DNA of 56,960 bases from CAWKDC01 sp044445605. GTDB taxonomy: Bacteria; Pseudomonadota; Gammaproteobacteria; JABCZS01. The position numbers and the translations under genes were made by a program. The stretch is from the NCBI GenBank assembly GCA_044445605.1, contig JBIOEA010000013.1, positions 1-56,960 of the forward strand, written 5' to 3'. The notes beneath the pieces are model-generated. The model had not been told where the DNA came from. It saw only the letters and a program-made list of their open reading frames with translations, and ran no database searches. Shown here piece after piece: positions 27,415-35,696 of this stretch (within the stretch, counting starts at the first letter, position 1; each line of letters begins with the position of its first letter).

Positions 27415-29104
27415 TGCCATTAAAAAATACTATGATCGCGAATGGCAGCGTTTCCAGACAGACGTGAAGGTGTTCGCGCAAACATACCCTGAGCAAGCGG
27501 GTGCATTGAACTTAGAGTCACCCTTCGGGCGCGATCCGAATATTGATCATTTATTACAAGGATGTACTTATTTATCCGCGCAGATTCACAAGCGCATTGA
27601 TGAAGAAACGAACACATTACCCTCGCAGTTAGCGATGCAATTGTGGCCACAAATGGTAGAGAATGTGCCATCGATGTCGATTGCTTCATTCCAACTGAAA
27701 TCTTTGATGGCGCAATCGCAGGTTATTCCCGCTAAAACTGCTTTATTGAGCCAGCCTGTTGGCGAGGACAAAACGGTCTGTCGTTTTGAAACGTTATCAG
27801 ACTTGCCGATCTATCCCTTTCAGATTGCAGGTATCACAGTCAATCACGCGTTATCCTCGATAACGCTTGCTTTCGACAATCCTTTTGATCGCCCTGTAAA
27901 TGTAAGCAGTATCAACGTATTGCCCTTATTTTTAGCAGACGATTATGCACGCGCTTCTGAATTGTATTATTACCTGCGTCATTGCCATAGAACAATCATA
28001 AAGGCTGGAGAGATACAAAGAGAAAATGTACTGCGGGTAAGCTTCCCTGTTGATTTGCCTGACCAATGCTTGAAAAATCCATACGAGTCAGGCTTGCTGG
28101 CCCATCAAATATTATTTGATTATTTTACCTTTCATCAAAAGTACTTATTCGTCATCCTGGATGGTTTTTCAGCATTAACGTCTATGGAATCAACGCAATT
28201 TGAGATCACATTATTTTTTGACCAACCGATGGATGAGGATTTTTCACTCACCACGCAATCATTTATCATGAATGCTTGTGTTATAGCCAATCGCTTTGCG
28301 ATGGAATGCGAGCCTATCAAGTATGACCATTCACAGTATCGGTATCCTGTACATCAAGATAGAAGGGATGGGGACGCCACGCAGGTGTTAAGTATTGATG
28401 CGGTACAGGGGATAGACTCAACGAGTGGACGGGTAACGCATTATTTGCCGCTGCATCGCTGCGAAGATCCTCATGCACCTTCATATACGATGTCCCGCGA
28501 AATACGGGATGACGAAAAGGAGCAGATTTACATCAGTTGTTTTATGAGCCAACCTACGTCCGAGGTGATATCTGTGACGGCCAGTGTATGTCATGGATTT
28601 TATCCGAAGCGGTTCATTGCTAAACGGGGTTTATCGCTTGCTAAATCAAATTTGGCCAATATCTGTCGCGGAACGAATGTGCTGGTCCCGACGAAGATGT
28701 TAAAGCCGCCATCTCAGGTGGTTTCGCAATCGTTTATTCGCTATTTTACGATGAACCTGAGCAGCTTGTTGGAAGTAAACGTTCTTAAGCGATTGCTTCA
28801 CACGCTCAATTGGACGACGGATCCGCAGCATAAGCGGCGTATTGAGGGAATTTTGGATGTATCTGCGGTGTTGAAGTCTCAGGTGTCCAAGGGGGCATTT
28901 TTTCATATTACGGAGATACAGGTTCAGGTGCATGATTCTCATTTTGTGTCACGTACGGACATTTATCTTTTTGGTGAGATCTTGCACGCATTTTTTTCTG
29001 CACAAGCGGCCATGAGCCAAATGATCTCGATGCAGATGAAAACCTATCCTAATGAAGAGGTATTTGAATGGAAGCCAATCATTGGCCAAAAGCAGGTGGT
29101 TTAG
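27401..29104 (+). CDS. tssF: Type VI secretion baseplate protein TssF
   Basis: A 567-residue protein of usual TssF length. I start at ATG 27401 (MSTSDAIKKYYDREWQRF), inside the end of tssE; an in-frame ATG nine codons earlier is less likely. Family stretches include YDREWQRFQTDVKVFAQTYP, GRDPNIDHLLQGCTYLSAQI and the C-terminal GAFFHITEIQVQVHDSHF. TssF and TssG build the wedge of the baseplate. Its last 37 bp overlap the tssG start. Confidence 0.93.
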   Translation: MSTSDAIKKYYDREWQRFQTDVKVFAQTYPEQAGALNLESPFGRDPNIDHLLQGCTYLSAQIHKRIDEETNTLPSQLAMQLWPQMVENVPSMSIASFQLKSLMAQSQVIPAKTALLSQPVGEDKTVCRFETLSDLPIYPFQIAGITVNHALSSITLAFDNPFDRPVNVSSINVLPLFLADDYARASELYYYLRHCHRTIIKAGEIQRENVLRVSFPVDLPDQCLKNPYESGLLAHQILFDYFTFHQKYLFVILDGFSALTSMESTQFEITLFFDQPMDEDFSLTTQSFIMNACVIANRFAMECEPIKYDHSQYRYPVHQDRRDGDATQVLSIDAVQGIDSTSGRVTHYLPLHRCEDPHAPSYTMSREIRDDEKEQIYISCFMSQPTSEVISVTASVCHGFYPKRFIAKRGLSLAKSNLANICRGTNVLVPTKMLKPPSQVVSQSFIRYFTMNLSSLLEVNVLKRLLHTLNWTTDPQHKRRIEGILDVSAVLKSQVSKGAFFHITEIQVQVHDSHFVSRTDIYLFGEILHAFFSAQAAMSQMISMQMKTYPNEEVFEWKPIIGQKQVV

Positions 29105-29919
29105 CGTACCAGTTTTTTCAATGGGTGCGATTATGTGATGAATCGTTGGATTTGAATAACATAAATGTATTTGAACCCACGTCGTCGCTGTCATTTCCTG
29201 TGAGAGATTTTAACGTTAAAGCTAAGGTTATCGAAGTTAACTTTTTATCGTTATTGGGCGCGATGTCGCCCTTGCCGCATCATTTTAATATGCCGATGTT
29301 ATCCCCTTCAAAGGAAAGTGAAGCATTCTATGAATTCATTGCAGTATTGAATCGGCTGTTTTACCGGGCGTTATACGCTGCGTGGAAATCGAACCATTTG
29401 CATTTTTTTAAGAAAGATCGTGCGATGTATCATGAGATGTTGTCTCCTTACGCATCGACACCTTGGTTGGCAAGGCCTTACTTGCAATACACTCCAACGA
29501 TGATGGGCTTGCGCGCATTGCTTTATCGATTGTGTGAAGATGTGCCAGTCGATGTATCGTACGAGAAAGGGTTTCAGACGTTGAGTTCAGGTTTTTGCAA
29601 ATTAGGTGATGCCTTACAGAAACGGTTGTCTGACAATGCGATCTTGGGACAACGCGTGTTATCGCACGAAGGTAAATTAGGGGTGACAGTGGGGCCGTTA
29701 CTTTGTGCGCAAGCTCGCCAGTGGATGCCGACTGAAAAGATGGGCAAGAAAGTATTGACGCAGGTGAAGCATTATTTAGGTGTTGGTTTTGAATTGAAAT
29801 GGAGGGTGATGATTGCATCGCAGGATGCGGTAGCCTGTTTGGGGAGGCGAGATGCATTGTCGAGGTATGCGTTTTTGGGGAAGAGTGGGCGGCCGAGAAC
29901 AATCTCTCTATCTTGCTGA
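29068..29919 (+). CDS. tssG: Type VI secretion baseplate protein TssG
   Basis: A 283-residue protein, a little shorter than many TssG proteins (about 330). The N-terminus NHWPKAGGLAYQFFQWVRL is the TssG start, followed by NFLSLLGAMSPLPHHF and later QYTPTMMGLRALLYRLCEDV and RVLSHEGKLGVTVGPL, all recognisable. It ends the type VI operon. What follows is not clpV or vgrG but an inverted repeat and an AAA/DUF4143 ATPase. Confidence 0.92.
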   Translation: MEANHWPKAGGLAYQFFQWVRLCDESLDLNNINVFEPTSSLSFPVRDFNVKAKVIEVNFLSLLGAMSPLPHHFNMPMLSPSKESEAFYEFIAVLNRLFYRALYAAWKSNHLHFFKKDRAMYHEMLSPYASTPWLARPYLQYTPTMMGLRALLYRLCEDVPVDVSYEKGFQTLSSGFCKLGDALQKRLSDNAILGQRVLSHEGKLGVTVGPLLCAQARQWMPTEKMGKKVLTQVKHYLGVGFELKWRVMIASQDAVACLGRRDALSRYAFLGKSGRPRTISLSC

Positions 29920-29962
29920 TATGTAATGTATTTTAACCTTCTTAATCAAAAGTATTGCAAAA

Positions 29963-30011
29963 TGGCATCGGAGTTGCCATAATAGAAGGGAATTTGGCAA
30001 CTCCGATGCCA
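29963..30011. promoter_or_regulatory. Perfect 17-bp inverted repeat just upstream of the second AAA/DUF4143 gene
   Basis: tggcatcggagttgcca (29963-29979) and its exact reverse complement (29995-30011) are separated by 15 bp. The right arm ends 15 bp before the ATPase start codon, overlapping the promoter or leader. There is no T-run, so it is not a typical terminator. An operator, or an RNA hairpin controlling the ribosome site, is likelier. Confidence 0.8.
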
Positions 30012-30026
30012 AAATCGAGGAATTCT

Positions 30027-31175
30027 ATGAAAAGCCTTATAAAACGAGCACTTAGACCTTCATCTCAAAGTTATTTCTTATTTGGTCCGCGCGGGGTAGG
30101 GAAATCCACTTGGGTAAAAGGGCAGTATCCTGAGGCGATGCGGATAGATCTTCTATCGCCAGACATTGCTCGCGAGTTATTGGCTCACCCCGAGAAACTT
30201 GGAAAACTCGTTGATGCACGGCAATCTGACATCATTATTATCGATGAAGTTCAAAAGGCTCCTGCTGTCTTAACAGTGGTTCATCAGCTGATCGAGTCAA
30301 ATAGAAACCTGCAATTTATTTTGACAGGGTCAAATGCAAGAAAGTTAAAACAAGCGGGCGCAGATCTTTTGGGAGGGAGGGCATTGCGTTGTTTTATGCA
30401 CCCGTTTACTGGTTTTGAGCTGAAAGAGAATTTTTCATATTCCCGAGCGTTACGATATGGACTAATTCCATTAATTTGGAATTCAGATGACCCTGAGACA
30501 TCATTAGATGCCTATATTGATTTATATTTGAAAGAAGAAATTCAACAGGAAGGGTTGGTTCGTCGTCTGGATGATTTTGCACGTTTTTTAGAAGCGATTT
30601 CCTTTTCGCATGGAGCTGTGCTGTGCGTTACTAATATTGCAAGAGAGTGTGAGGTTAATCGGAAAACTGTTGAAAACTATATTCAAATTCTCGATGATTT
30701 ACTTATTGGTTATCAGATTCCTGTTTTTTCAAAAAAGGCGAAACGTGAGTTAATCAAAAGCAGTAAATTTTATTTCTTTGATACGGGGGTTTTTAATACA
30801 CTTCGTCCCCGTGGCCCATTGGACAAGCCTGAAGAAATTGGAGGTGCTTCATTAGAAGGCCTTGTTGCACAACATTTACGCGCATGGATTGATTATTGTT
30901 TTCCAGATCATATGCTTTGTTTTTGGCGAACGAAAGCCAAACTTGAAGTTGATTTTATTATTTATGGCCCACGCGTGTTTGCAGCTATTGAAGTAAAAGC
31001 ATCCCGTCATGTCACCCATGCAGACACCCGCGCATTGCGTGAGTTTAAAAAAGACTACCCTCAAGCACGTTTATTGATGTTATATGGAGGAGATGATCGT
31101 TATGTTGAAGGCGATGTTCTTATATTACCATGTGAAACATTTTTGACTGAATTGCAAGAAATAATGATCTCGTAA
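30027..31175 (+). CDS. AAA_14/DUF4143 ATPase, copy 2
   Basis: A 382-residue protein. I chose ATG 30027 (MKSLIKRALRPSSQSYFLFG), with CGAGGA 7 nt upstream; earlier in-frame ATGs run through the inverted repeat. Walker A is GPRGVGKST (about residues 20-28), Walker B DIIIIDEVQKAP, and LTGSNARKLK is the usual third landmark. The middle contains a small helix-turn-helix-like part (NIARECEVNRKTVENYIQIL). The C-terminus keeps the nuclease-like core KLEVDFIIYG then FAAIEVKAS. Same superfamily as the gene at 12068 but clearly diverged, with a different kind of upstream site. It follows tssG closely, but nothing ties it to type VI secretion. Function unsettled. Confidence 0.87.
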   Translation: MKSLIKRALRPSSQSYFLFGPRGVGKSTWVKGQYPEAMRIDLLSPDIARELLAHPEKLGKLVDARQSDIIIIDEVQKAPAVLTVVHQLIESNRNLQFILTGSNARKLKQAGADLLGGRALRCFMHPFTGFELKENFSYSRALRYGLIPLIWNSDDPETSLDAYIDLYLKEEIQQEGLVRRLDDFARFLEAISFSHGAVLCVTNIARECEVNRKTVENYIQILDDLLIGYQIPVFSKKAKRELIKSSKFYFFDTGVFNTLRPRGPLDKPEEIGGASLEGLVAQHLRAWIDYCFPDHMLCFWRTKAKLEVDFIIYGPRVFAAIEVKASRHVTHADTRALREFKKDYPQARLLMLYGGDDRYVEGDVLILPCETFLTELQEIMIS

Positions 31176-31191
31176 TTTTCGTCGCTACATT

Positions 31192-32934
31192 TTATTTAGC
31201 CCTCATTTTCCCTGAGTTACATTCATTCTTTGGATCCGCCATTTTTTGTGGCGGAATAGAATTTGCTACCATGGAGATACCGACAGCGGCGACGAAGAAG
31301 AGTGTTCCGATCCCGTAAATAATATTCGCTTCCATACTATTCCCATATTGGAAAAATATCTGTTCGAATGTGTTTTGATGATCAAAATCGGTGGCTACCC
31401 CATTAGCATCATTTTTGCCGGCCAGTTTTTGAAGACCCAAGAATTTGCCTAACGTTGTTACAACACCTAGGTATGCACAAGGTGCGTTGAAGACACCGTT
31501 TGCAGCCCACAAAGCTTGTTGAGACCAATGTTGGTATCTGAATTTATTATCAAAGTATTTGTTTTCCGGAGCAAAAGTCACTTTTTTTCTTGGATCAAAT
31601 ACTAAGTGGTCAAGTTCAATTTCATCTTTAGCCTTTCCTGTTACAGGCACCCAACTTCTTGCAATTCTTGCGGCACGATCTTGATAGAAAGGAACTTGTG
31701 CCGATGCGGCACCCAGTAGCAATACGCATGCCAAGACCATTTTAAAAGGATTGTCATCACCAAGCAACTGGTTGGATAATGATTTCGAACCAACGAGTGC
31801 AATACCTATCATGCCAATGCAAGAAGTAATAAAGACGCCGTAGAAAACGGCGGCTGCCTTACGTTGGTTAGCATCACGATTTTGATCATCGTTGTATTCT
31901 TTTTTGAGTTGTTTCAGTTTTTCGCTAAAACTTGTTTTTAAAATTTCATCAAGACAACCAATATTGAGTAGGCCTTCAGCCAAGGACAACACAGCCGTCA
32001 TCAAGCCAAAGACAGGAGCGATCACACGTGTGTCATGTGTGGGTAATGAGCTCGTGATTCCGAAGGCGACAACACCACCCAGTAGAATGGAAGATACCGC
32101 TGTGATAATTTTTGCTCTTGTGCTGATGTGACCATTTAATAAGTTTTTATATTTTTCGAACCCGAAATAGTCTTCTAAATCAGGGCGTACTAGCCACATG
32201 TTAACCAGGGTCACCGGCAATGCAATAGTTAAAGCAATCGTCCATTCAGCCTCAGCACCCAGCTCTGAATCTTGAATCATACTTAATACAAAGCCCGCCA
32301 TGCCCCAGCCTTGCAGTGCACCATACAATAGCGCTAATGCCCATGCCGTACGTTGTCTATTTTCAAAGTTTTCCCAAAATGCTTGAACATCTTTGTGTAA
32401 TAGATATGCTTCGATGACTTCTTTCTGCGCTAGATAGTTGTTAATAGCGACGACTTTGCTTTCATCATTTAATTCATTTAAGTAGGCCTTGATAGATTCT
32501 AATTTGCGCCTCTCATAGTCTTGCTGCATTGTGCCCAGGATGTCTTTTAACTCCCCCGCAAGTTTTGTTTTTTCTTTTTCGAATTTAGCTTGCTGAGCCT
32601 CGAATGTTGATGGATAATCACTTTCCATAGACTTTGGCGCAATTTTACGAAATTTTTCTTTCTCTTCTTCAATCCTGTCATCATAAACATTCTCAATTAT
32701 ATTTTTATTTTTCAGGTGAGCATCATCTAACGCCTTCATCATGGCATGATAGTTTTCGATTGTTTCGCGGAAGTTTAAGTATGTTGAAATTGAATCAGTT
32801 TTATGATCCACTGCCAGGAATGCTTGGTGTTCGTTATAAATACTGATATAGTTTGTTCTTTTAATTTGCTCGCGCCAATTGCTCCGTGGATAGGTGTAAT
32901 AAGATAGATCTTTTACTTCTTCTGCGCTAATCAC
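31192..32934 (-). CDS. Orphan polytopic membrane protein with N-terminal coiled-coil-like region
   Basis: A 580-residue protein I do not recognise. The start is GTG 32934 with AGAGGAAG upstream. Residues 1-190 are charged and helical (e.g. EEEKEKFRKIAPKSMES, KFEKEKTKLAGELKDIL), with likely coiled coils. From about 195 there are about eight hydrophobic segments, with a charged stretch at about 335-355 (KLKQLKKEYNDDQNRDANQR) between them and a soluble section at about 430-480. It converges on the ATPase gene (16 bp apart). No secretion signal is visible. Its style, size and orphan status recall host-directed membrane proteins of Legionellales-like bacteria, but that is conjecture. Confidence 0.6.
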   Translation of the reverse strand: MISAEEVKDLSYYTYPRSNWREQIKRTNYISIYNEHQAFLAVDHKTDSISTYLNFRETIENYHAMMKALDDAHLKNKNIIENVYDDRIEEEKEKFRKIAPKSMESDYPSTFEAQQAKFEKEKTKLAGELKDILGTMQQDYERRKLESIKAYLNELNDESKVVAINNYLAQKEVIEAYLLHKDVQAFWENFENRQRTAWALALLYGALQGWGMAGFVLSMIQDSELGAEAEWTIALTIALPVTLVNMWLVRPDLEDYFGFEKYKNLLNGHISTRAKIITAVSSILLGGVVAFGITSSLPTHDTRVIAPVFGLMTAVLSLAEGLLNIGCLDEILKTSFSEKLKQLKKEYNDDQNRDANQRKAAAVFYGVFITSCIGMIGIALVGSKSLSNQLLGDDNPFKMVLACVLLLGAASAQVPFYQDRAARIARSWVPVTGKAKDEIELDHLVFDPRKKVTFAPENKYFDNKFRYQHWSQQALWAANGVFNAPCAYLGVVTTLGKFLGLQKLAGKNDANGVATDFDHQNTFEQIFFQYGNSMEANIIYGIGTLFFVAAVGISMVANSIPPQKMADPKNECNSGKMRAK

Positions 32935-33085
32935 CCTAACTTCCTCTCTACACTACAAAGCTCTATGACTCATTTTAAATTTTATAGACTAAGAAAGCAA
33001 CCTATAATAATGATTTTCCGATAAAAAGATGTGTCTAATTGTATATAATCAATGGGTAGCCCCCTTCATTGAACAAGGTGACAAG

Positions 33086-33907
33086 ATGGATTTTTCACAA
33101 CCACTTGATTTTTCGAGTTTAAAAGCACGATTGAGCTCACGTCTCCCCACGGCCCACAAGGGGGATTTTGGCACCTTGCTGATCATTGGCGGTTCGCCGG
33201 GCATGTCAGGCGCGGTCCAGATGGCAGGTCAAGCGGCTTTGAGGGTCGGGGTAGGGCGCGTTATCATCGCCACTCATCCCGATCATGCGGCATTTTTAAA
33301 CCTCACTCGTCCTGAGCTCATGGTCTATGGTGTTTCGGATGGATCCGGATTAGCGCCATTATTGGCCCAGGCCACCCATGTGCTGATCGGCCCGGGGTTA
33401 GCTCCAGGACGTTTTGGCGAGAGCTTGTTCCAGGTGGCGCTCTCCAGCCACAAGCCCTGTGTGGTCGATGCGGGGGCTTTGACCATGCTGGCGCAACAAC
33501 CCTTCACTTATTCACAGGGGATTTTCACGCCACATCCCGGTGAAGCTGCTCGGTTACTGAAGATATCCACCGCCGAGGTTCAGAAGGATAGGCGTTCAGC
33601 CGTCCGTCGCTTACATTCCCTCTTGAATGGCGTGGTGATATTGAAAGGCCATGAGACATTGATCTGCGATGGCAGTGGTGGGATTTTCATGTCACCGTAT
33701 GGCAATCCGGGCATGGCGACCGCCGGCATGGGGGATATTCTCGCCGGCGTGATTGGCGGTTTATGGCCACAGGTGCAGACGGGTTGTTTTGCGGCGCATT
33801 TGGGTGTGGCATTGCATGGCAGTGCGGGCGATGTGGCTGCCGTGGAGGGGGAACGAGGATTGATCGCAACGGACCTCTTACCGCATCTTCGACGTTTATT
33901 GGGGTAA
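33086..33907 (+). CDS. nnrD: ADP/ATP-dependent NAD(P)HX dehydratase (YjeF C-terminal type)
   Basis: A 273-residue enzyme that repairs hydrated NADH/NADPH (NADHX/NADPHX) at the expense of ADP or ATP. I chose ATG 33086 (MDFSQPLDFSSLKARLSSRL), with AAGGTGACAAG upstream. Ribokinase-fold signatures are GDFGTLLIIGGSPGMSGA, VVDAGALTML, FTPHPGEAARL and GNPGMATAGMGDILAGVIGG, the last holding the catalytic Asp. In many bacteria this domain is fused to the NAD(P)HX epimerase NnrE; here the epimerase half is absent and must be elsewhere or missing. tsaE follows after 3 bp, a common neighbourhood for this family. Confidence 0.9.
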   Translation: MDFSQPLDFSSLKARLSSRLPTAHKGDFGTLLIIGGSPGMSGAVQMAGQAALRVGVGRVIIATHPDHAAFLNLTRPELMVYGVSDGSGLAPLLAQATHVLIGPGLAPGRFGESLFQVALSSHKPCVVDAGALTMLAQQPFTYSQGIFTPHPGEAARLLKISTAEVQKDRRSAVRRLHSLLNGVVILKGHETLICDGSGGIFMSPYGNPGMATAGMGDILAGVIGGLWPQVQTGCFAAHLGVALHGSAGDVAAVEGERGLIATDLLPHLRRLLG

Positions 33908-33910
33908 TCC

Positions 33911-34378
33911 ATGATAGAGTTTTTTTTAAAGGATGAAGCGGCGACATTCGCACTCGGTGAACGCCTAGCTGGCGTGATAGATCACATAGGTGTGCTTTAC
34001 TTAAGTGGTGACTTAGGTGCAGGCAAAACGACCTTCGCACGGGGGCTGATTTTAGGGATGGGGCATCAAGGTTTTGTGAAGAGCCCGACGTTTACGATCG
34101 TCGAACCGTATTTGGATACAAAAAAGCCGGTTTATCATTTTGATTTGTATCGCTTAAATGATCCGGAAGCGTTAGAATACCTCGGTTTTCGAGATTATTT
34201 AGACAAAAAGCATTTATGTGTGTTTGAGTGGCCGGATTTAGGCGGTAGTTATGTACCGGCGCCCGACCTCAGTATCCATTTTGCATTTCAGGCGCAAGGG
34301 CGTGTAGCACAATGTGTGGCAGGCAGTGAGCAAGGATTGAGGGCATGCGAGTACTTGCAAAAACAGGAATCCAAGTAG
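33911..34378 (+). CDS. tsaE: tRNA threonylcarbamoyladenosine biosynthesis ATPase TsaE
   Basis: A 155-residue ATPase needed with TsaB, TsaC and TsaD to make t6A37 in tRNAs that read ANN codons. Walker A is GDLGAGKTTFARGL (about residues 33-46). VKSPTFTIVEPY and FDLYRLNDPEALEYLGFRDY are the other conserved stretches. GGGG lies before the ATG. Its last 34 bp overlap the start of the amidase gene. Confidence 0.95.
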   Translation: MIEFFLKDEAATFALGERLAGVIDHIGVLYLSGDLGAGKTTFARGLILGMGHQGFVKSPTFTIVEPYLDTKKPVYHFDLYRLNDPEALEYLGFRDYLDKKHLCVFEWPDLGGSYVPAPDLSIHFAFQAQGRVAQCVAGSEQGLRACEYLQKQESK

Positions 34379-35598
34379 CAATGTTGCTGGGCTTATTAGC
34401 CCCGGTGATGGCCACGTGCGCCCAAATAAAAGAGATGCGTGTCTGGCCTCAACCCGATACAACGCGCGTCGTGTTTGATTTATCGGGCCCCATTGAATAC
34501 AAAGTCTTCATGTTGGATAACCCCCCACGTCTTGTGCTTGATGCTCAGGATAGCCAAGTCGTGATGCCAACGCCTCGGTTCAATTGGTCAAAAACGCCTA
34601 TTAAGAGTGTGCGCTCGAGCCCTCAATCAGGTGGTCATGTGCGTATCGTATTTGATTTGCGTCAAGCCATTCAAACGGACAGTTTCACCTTGAAGCCCAA
34701 CGGACCTTATGGGCATCGTTTGGTATTGGATTTGAACACCCTAGGTGCGGCGGGTGTGCCATCACCGACGCCATCGATACCACTGCCGCCCATCATGTCG
34801 TCGACCATGTCATCGAAGCCGTCGGCTCCACCGGCAATGCCATTGGCCACGAGCGTGCCACGTCCGCGTCAGCGTGACTTTATTGTGGCCATTGATGCGG
34901 GCCATGGTGGGGAAGACCCGGGCGCGATAGGCCCGAAAGGCACACGCGAGAAAGATGTGGTACTTCAAATGGCAAAAGAGTTGCATGCGCAGATGTCTAA
35001 GCAGAAAGGCTTGAAGCCTGTGTTAGTGCGTGGCGGCGATTATTACATTCCCTTGAGAACACGTATCGTGAAAGCGCGGCAAGCGCAGGCGGATTTGTTT
35101 ATCTCGATCCATGCGGATGCGTTTAAGCGTGCGCATGCGAAGGGCGCCTCGGTGTTCACGTTGTCATCGCGTGGAGCGAGCAGTGAAGCGGCTCGTTGGT
35201 TAGCAGAGAGCGAAAACCGTGCGGATTTAATTGGCGGTGTGAGCCTCAATGACAAAGACGATGTCTTGGCGAAGGTCTTGCTGGATCTATCCCAAACGGT
35301 CAGCAGTGAATCGTCGTTCACGGTAGGGAACTTGGTATTGCGCAAGTTGGGCCGCGTCACGGATTTGCATGGGCGGCAAGTGCAACAAGCCGGCTTTGCG
35401 GTGTTGAAGTCCCCGGATATCCCATCGATTTTGATTGAGACAGAGTTCATTTCGAACCCTCAATCGGAACAGAAGCTGCGCTCAAAGGCCTATCAACGCG
35501 AACTCGCTCAGGCGGTCTTGGCTGGGGTGAACGAATACCTCAAGACCAAGGCGCATCAGTATCAAGATCTGCCTGTGGCTAAGACGGCATCAAACTAG
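34345..35598 (+). CDS. amiB: N-acetylmuramoyl-L-alanine amidase (AmiB/AmiC family)
   Basis: A 417-residue periplasmic amidase that splits peptidoglycan during cell separation. It has a signal peptide (1 to about 26, ending near ATCA), then an AMIN domain (about 28-130) for septal targeting, a Pro/Ser-rich linker (about 135-170) and an Amidase_3 zinc domain. Zinc and catalytic residues are visible in AIDAGHGGEDPGA, TREKD, FISIHADAF and ILIETEFISN. There is no LysM tail. It overlaps tsaE by 34 bp, as in the conserved tsaE-amiB pair, and mutL comes after an inserted gene. Confidence 0.93.
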   Translation: MRVLAKTGIQVAMLLGLLAPVMATCAQIKEMRVWPQPDTTRVVFDLSGPIEYKVFMLDNPPRLVLDAQDSQVVMPTPRFNWSKTPIKSVRSSPQSGGHVRIVFDLRQAIQTDSFTLKPNGPYGHRLVLDLNTLGAAGVPSPTPSIPLPPIMSSTMSSKPSAPPAMPLATSVPRPRQRDFIVAIDAGHGGEDPGAIGPKGTREKDVVLQMAKELHAQMSKQKGLKPVLVRGGDYYIPLRTRIVKARQAQADLFISIHADAFKRAHAKGASVFTLSSRGASSEAARWLAESENRADLIGGVSLNDKDDVLAKVLLDLSQTVSSESSFTVGNLVLRKLGRVTDLHGRQVQQAGFAVLKSPDIPSILIETEFISNPQSEQKLRSKAYQRELAQAVLAGVNEYLKTKAHQYQDLPVAKTASN

Positions 35599-35616
35599 TC
35601 CCTTCATAAAAAACGC

Positions 35617-35645
35617 TTGACATCGCCCCCCCAACAACCTAAGAT
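35617..35645 (+). promoter_or_regulatory. Predicted promoter for the orphan membrane gene at 35697
   Basis: TTGACA at 35617-35622 and TAAGAT at 35640-35645 have an ideal 17-bp spacing. It lies 52 bp before the start codon, with GAGGGGG as the ribosome site. The gene inserted between amiB and mutL would thus have its own promoter. Confidence 0.55.
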
Positions 35646-35696
35646 TCCCAACTTAACTGAGAAGGGTGGTACTCAATCTGAGGGGGTGTTGATGAG

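Noticed and set aside
30027..31175. ClpV/TssH, because an AAA protein follows tssG
   Set aside because: It is 382 residues with one Walker site and a DUF4143/nuclease-like C-terminus; ClpV is about 870 residues with two AAA domains.
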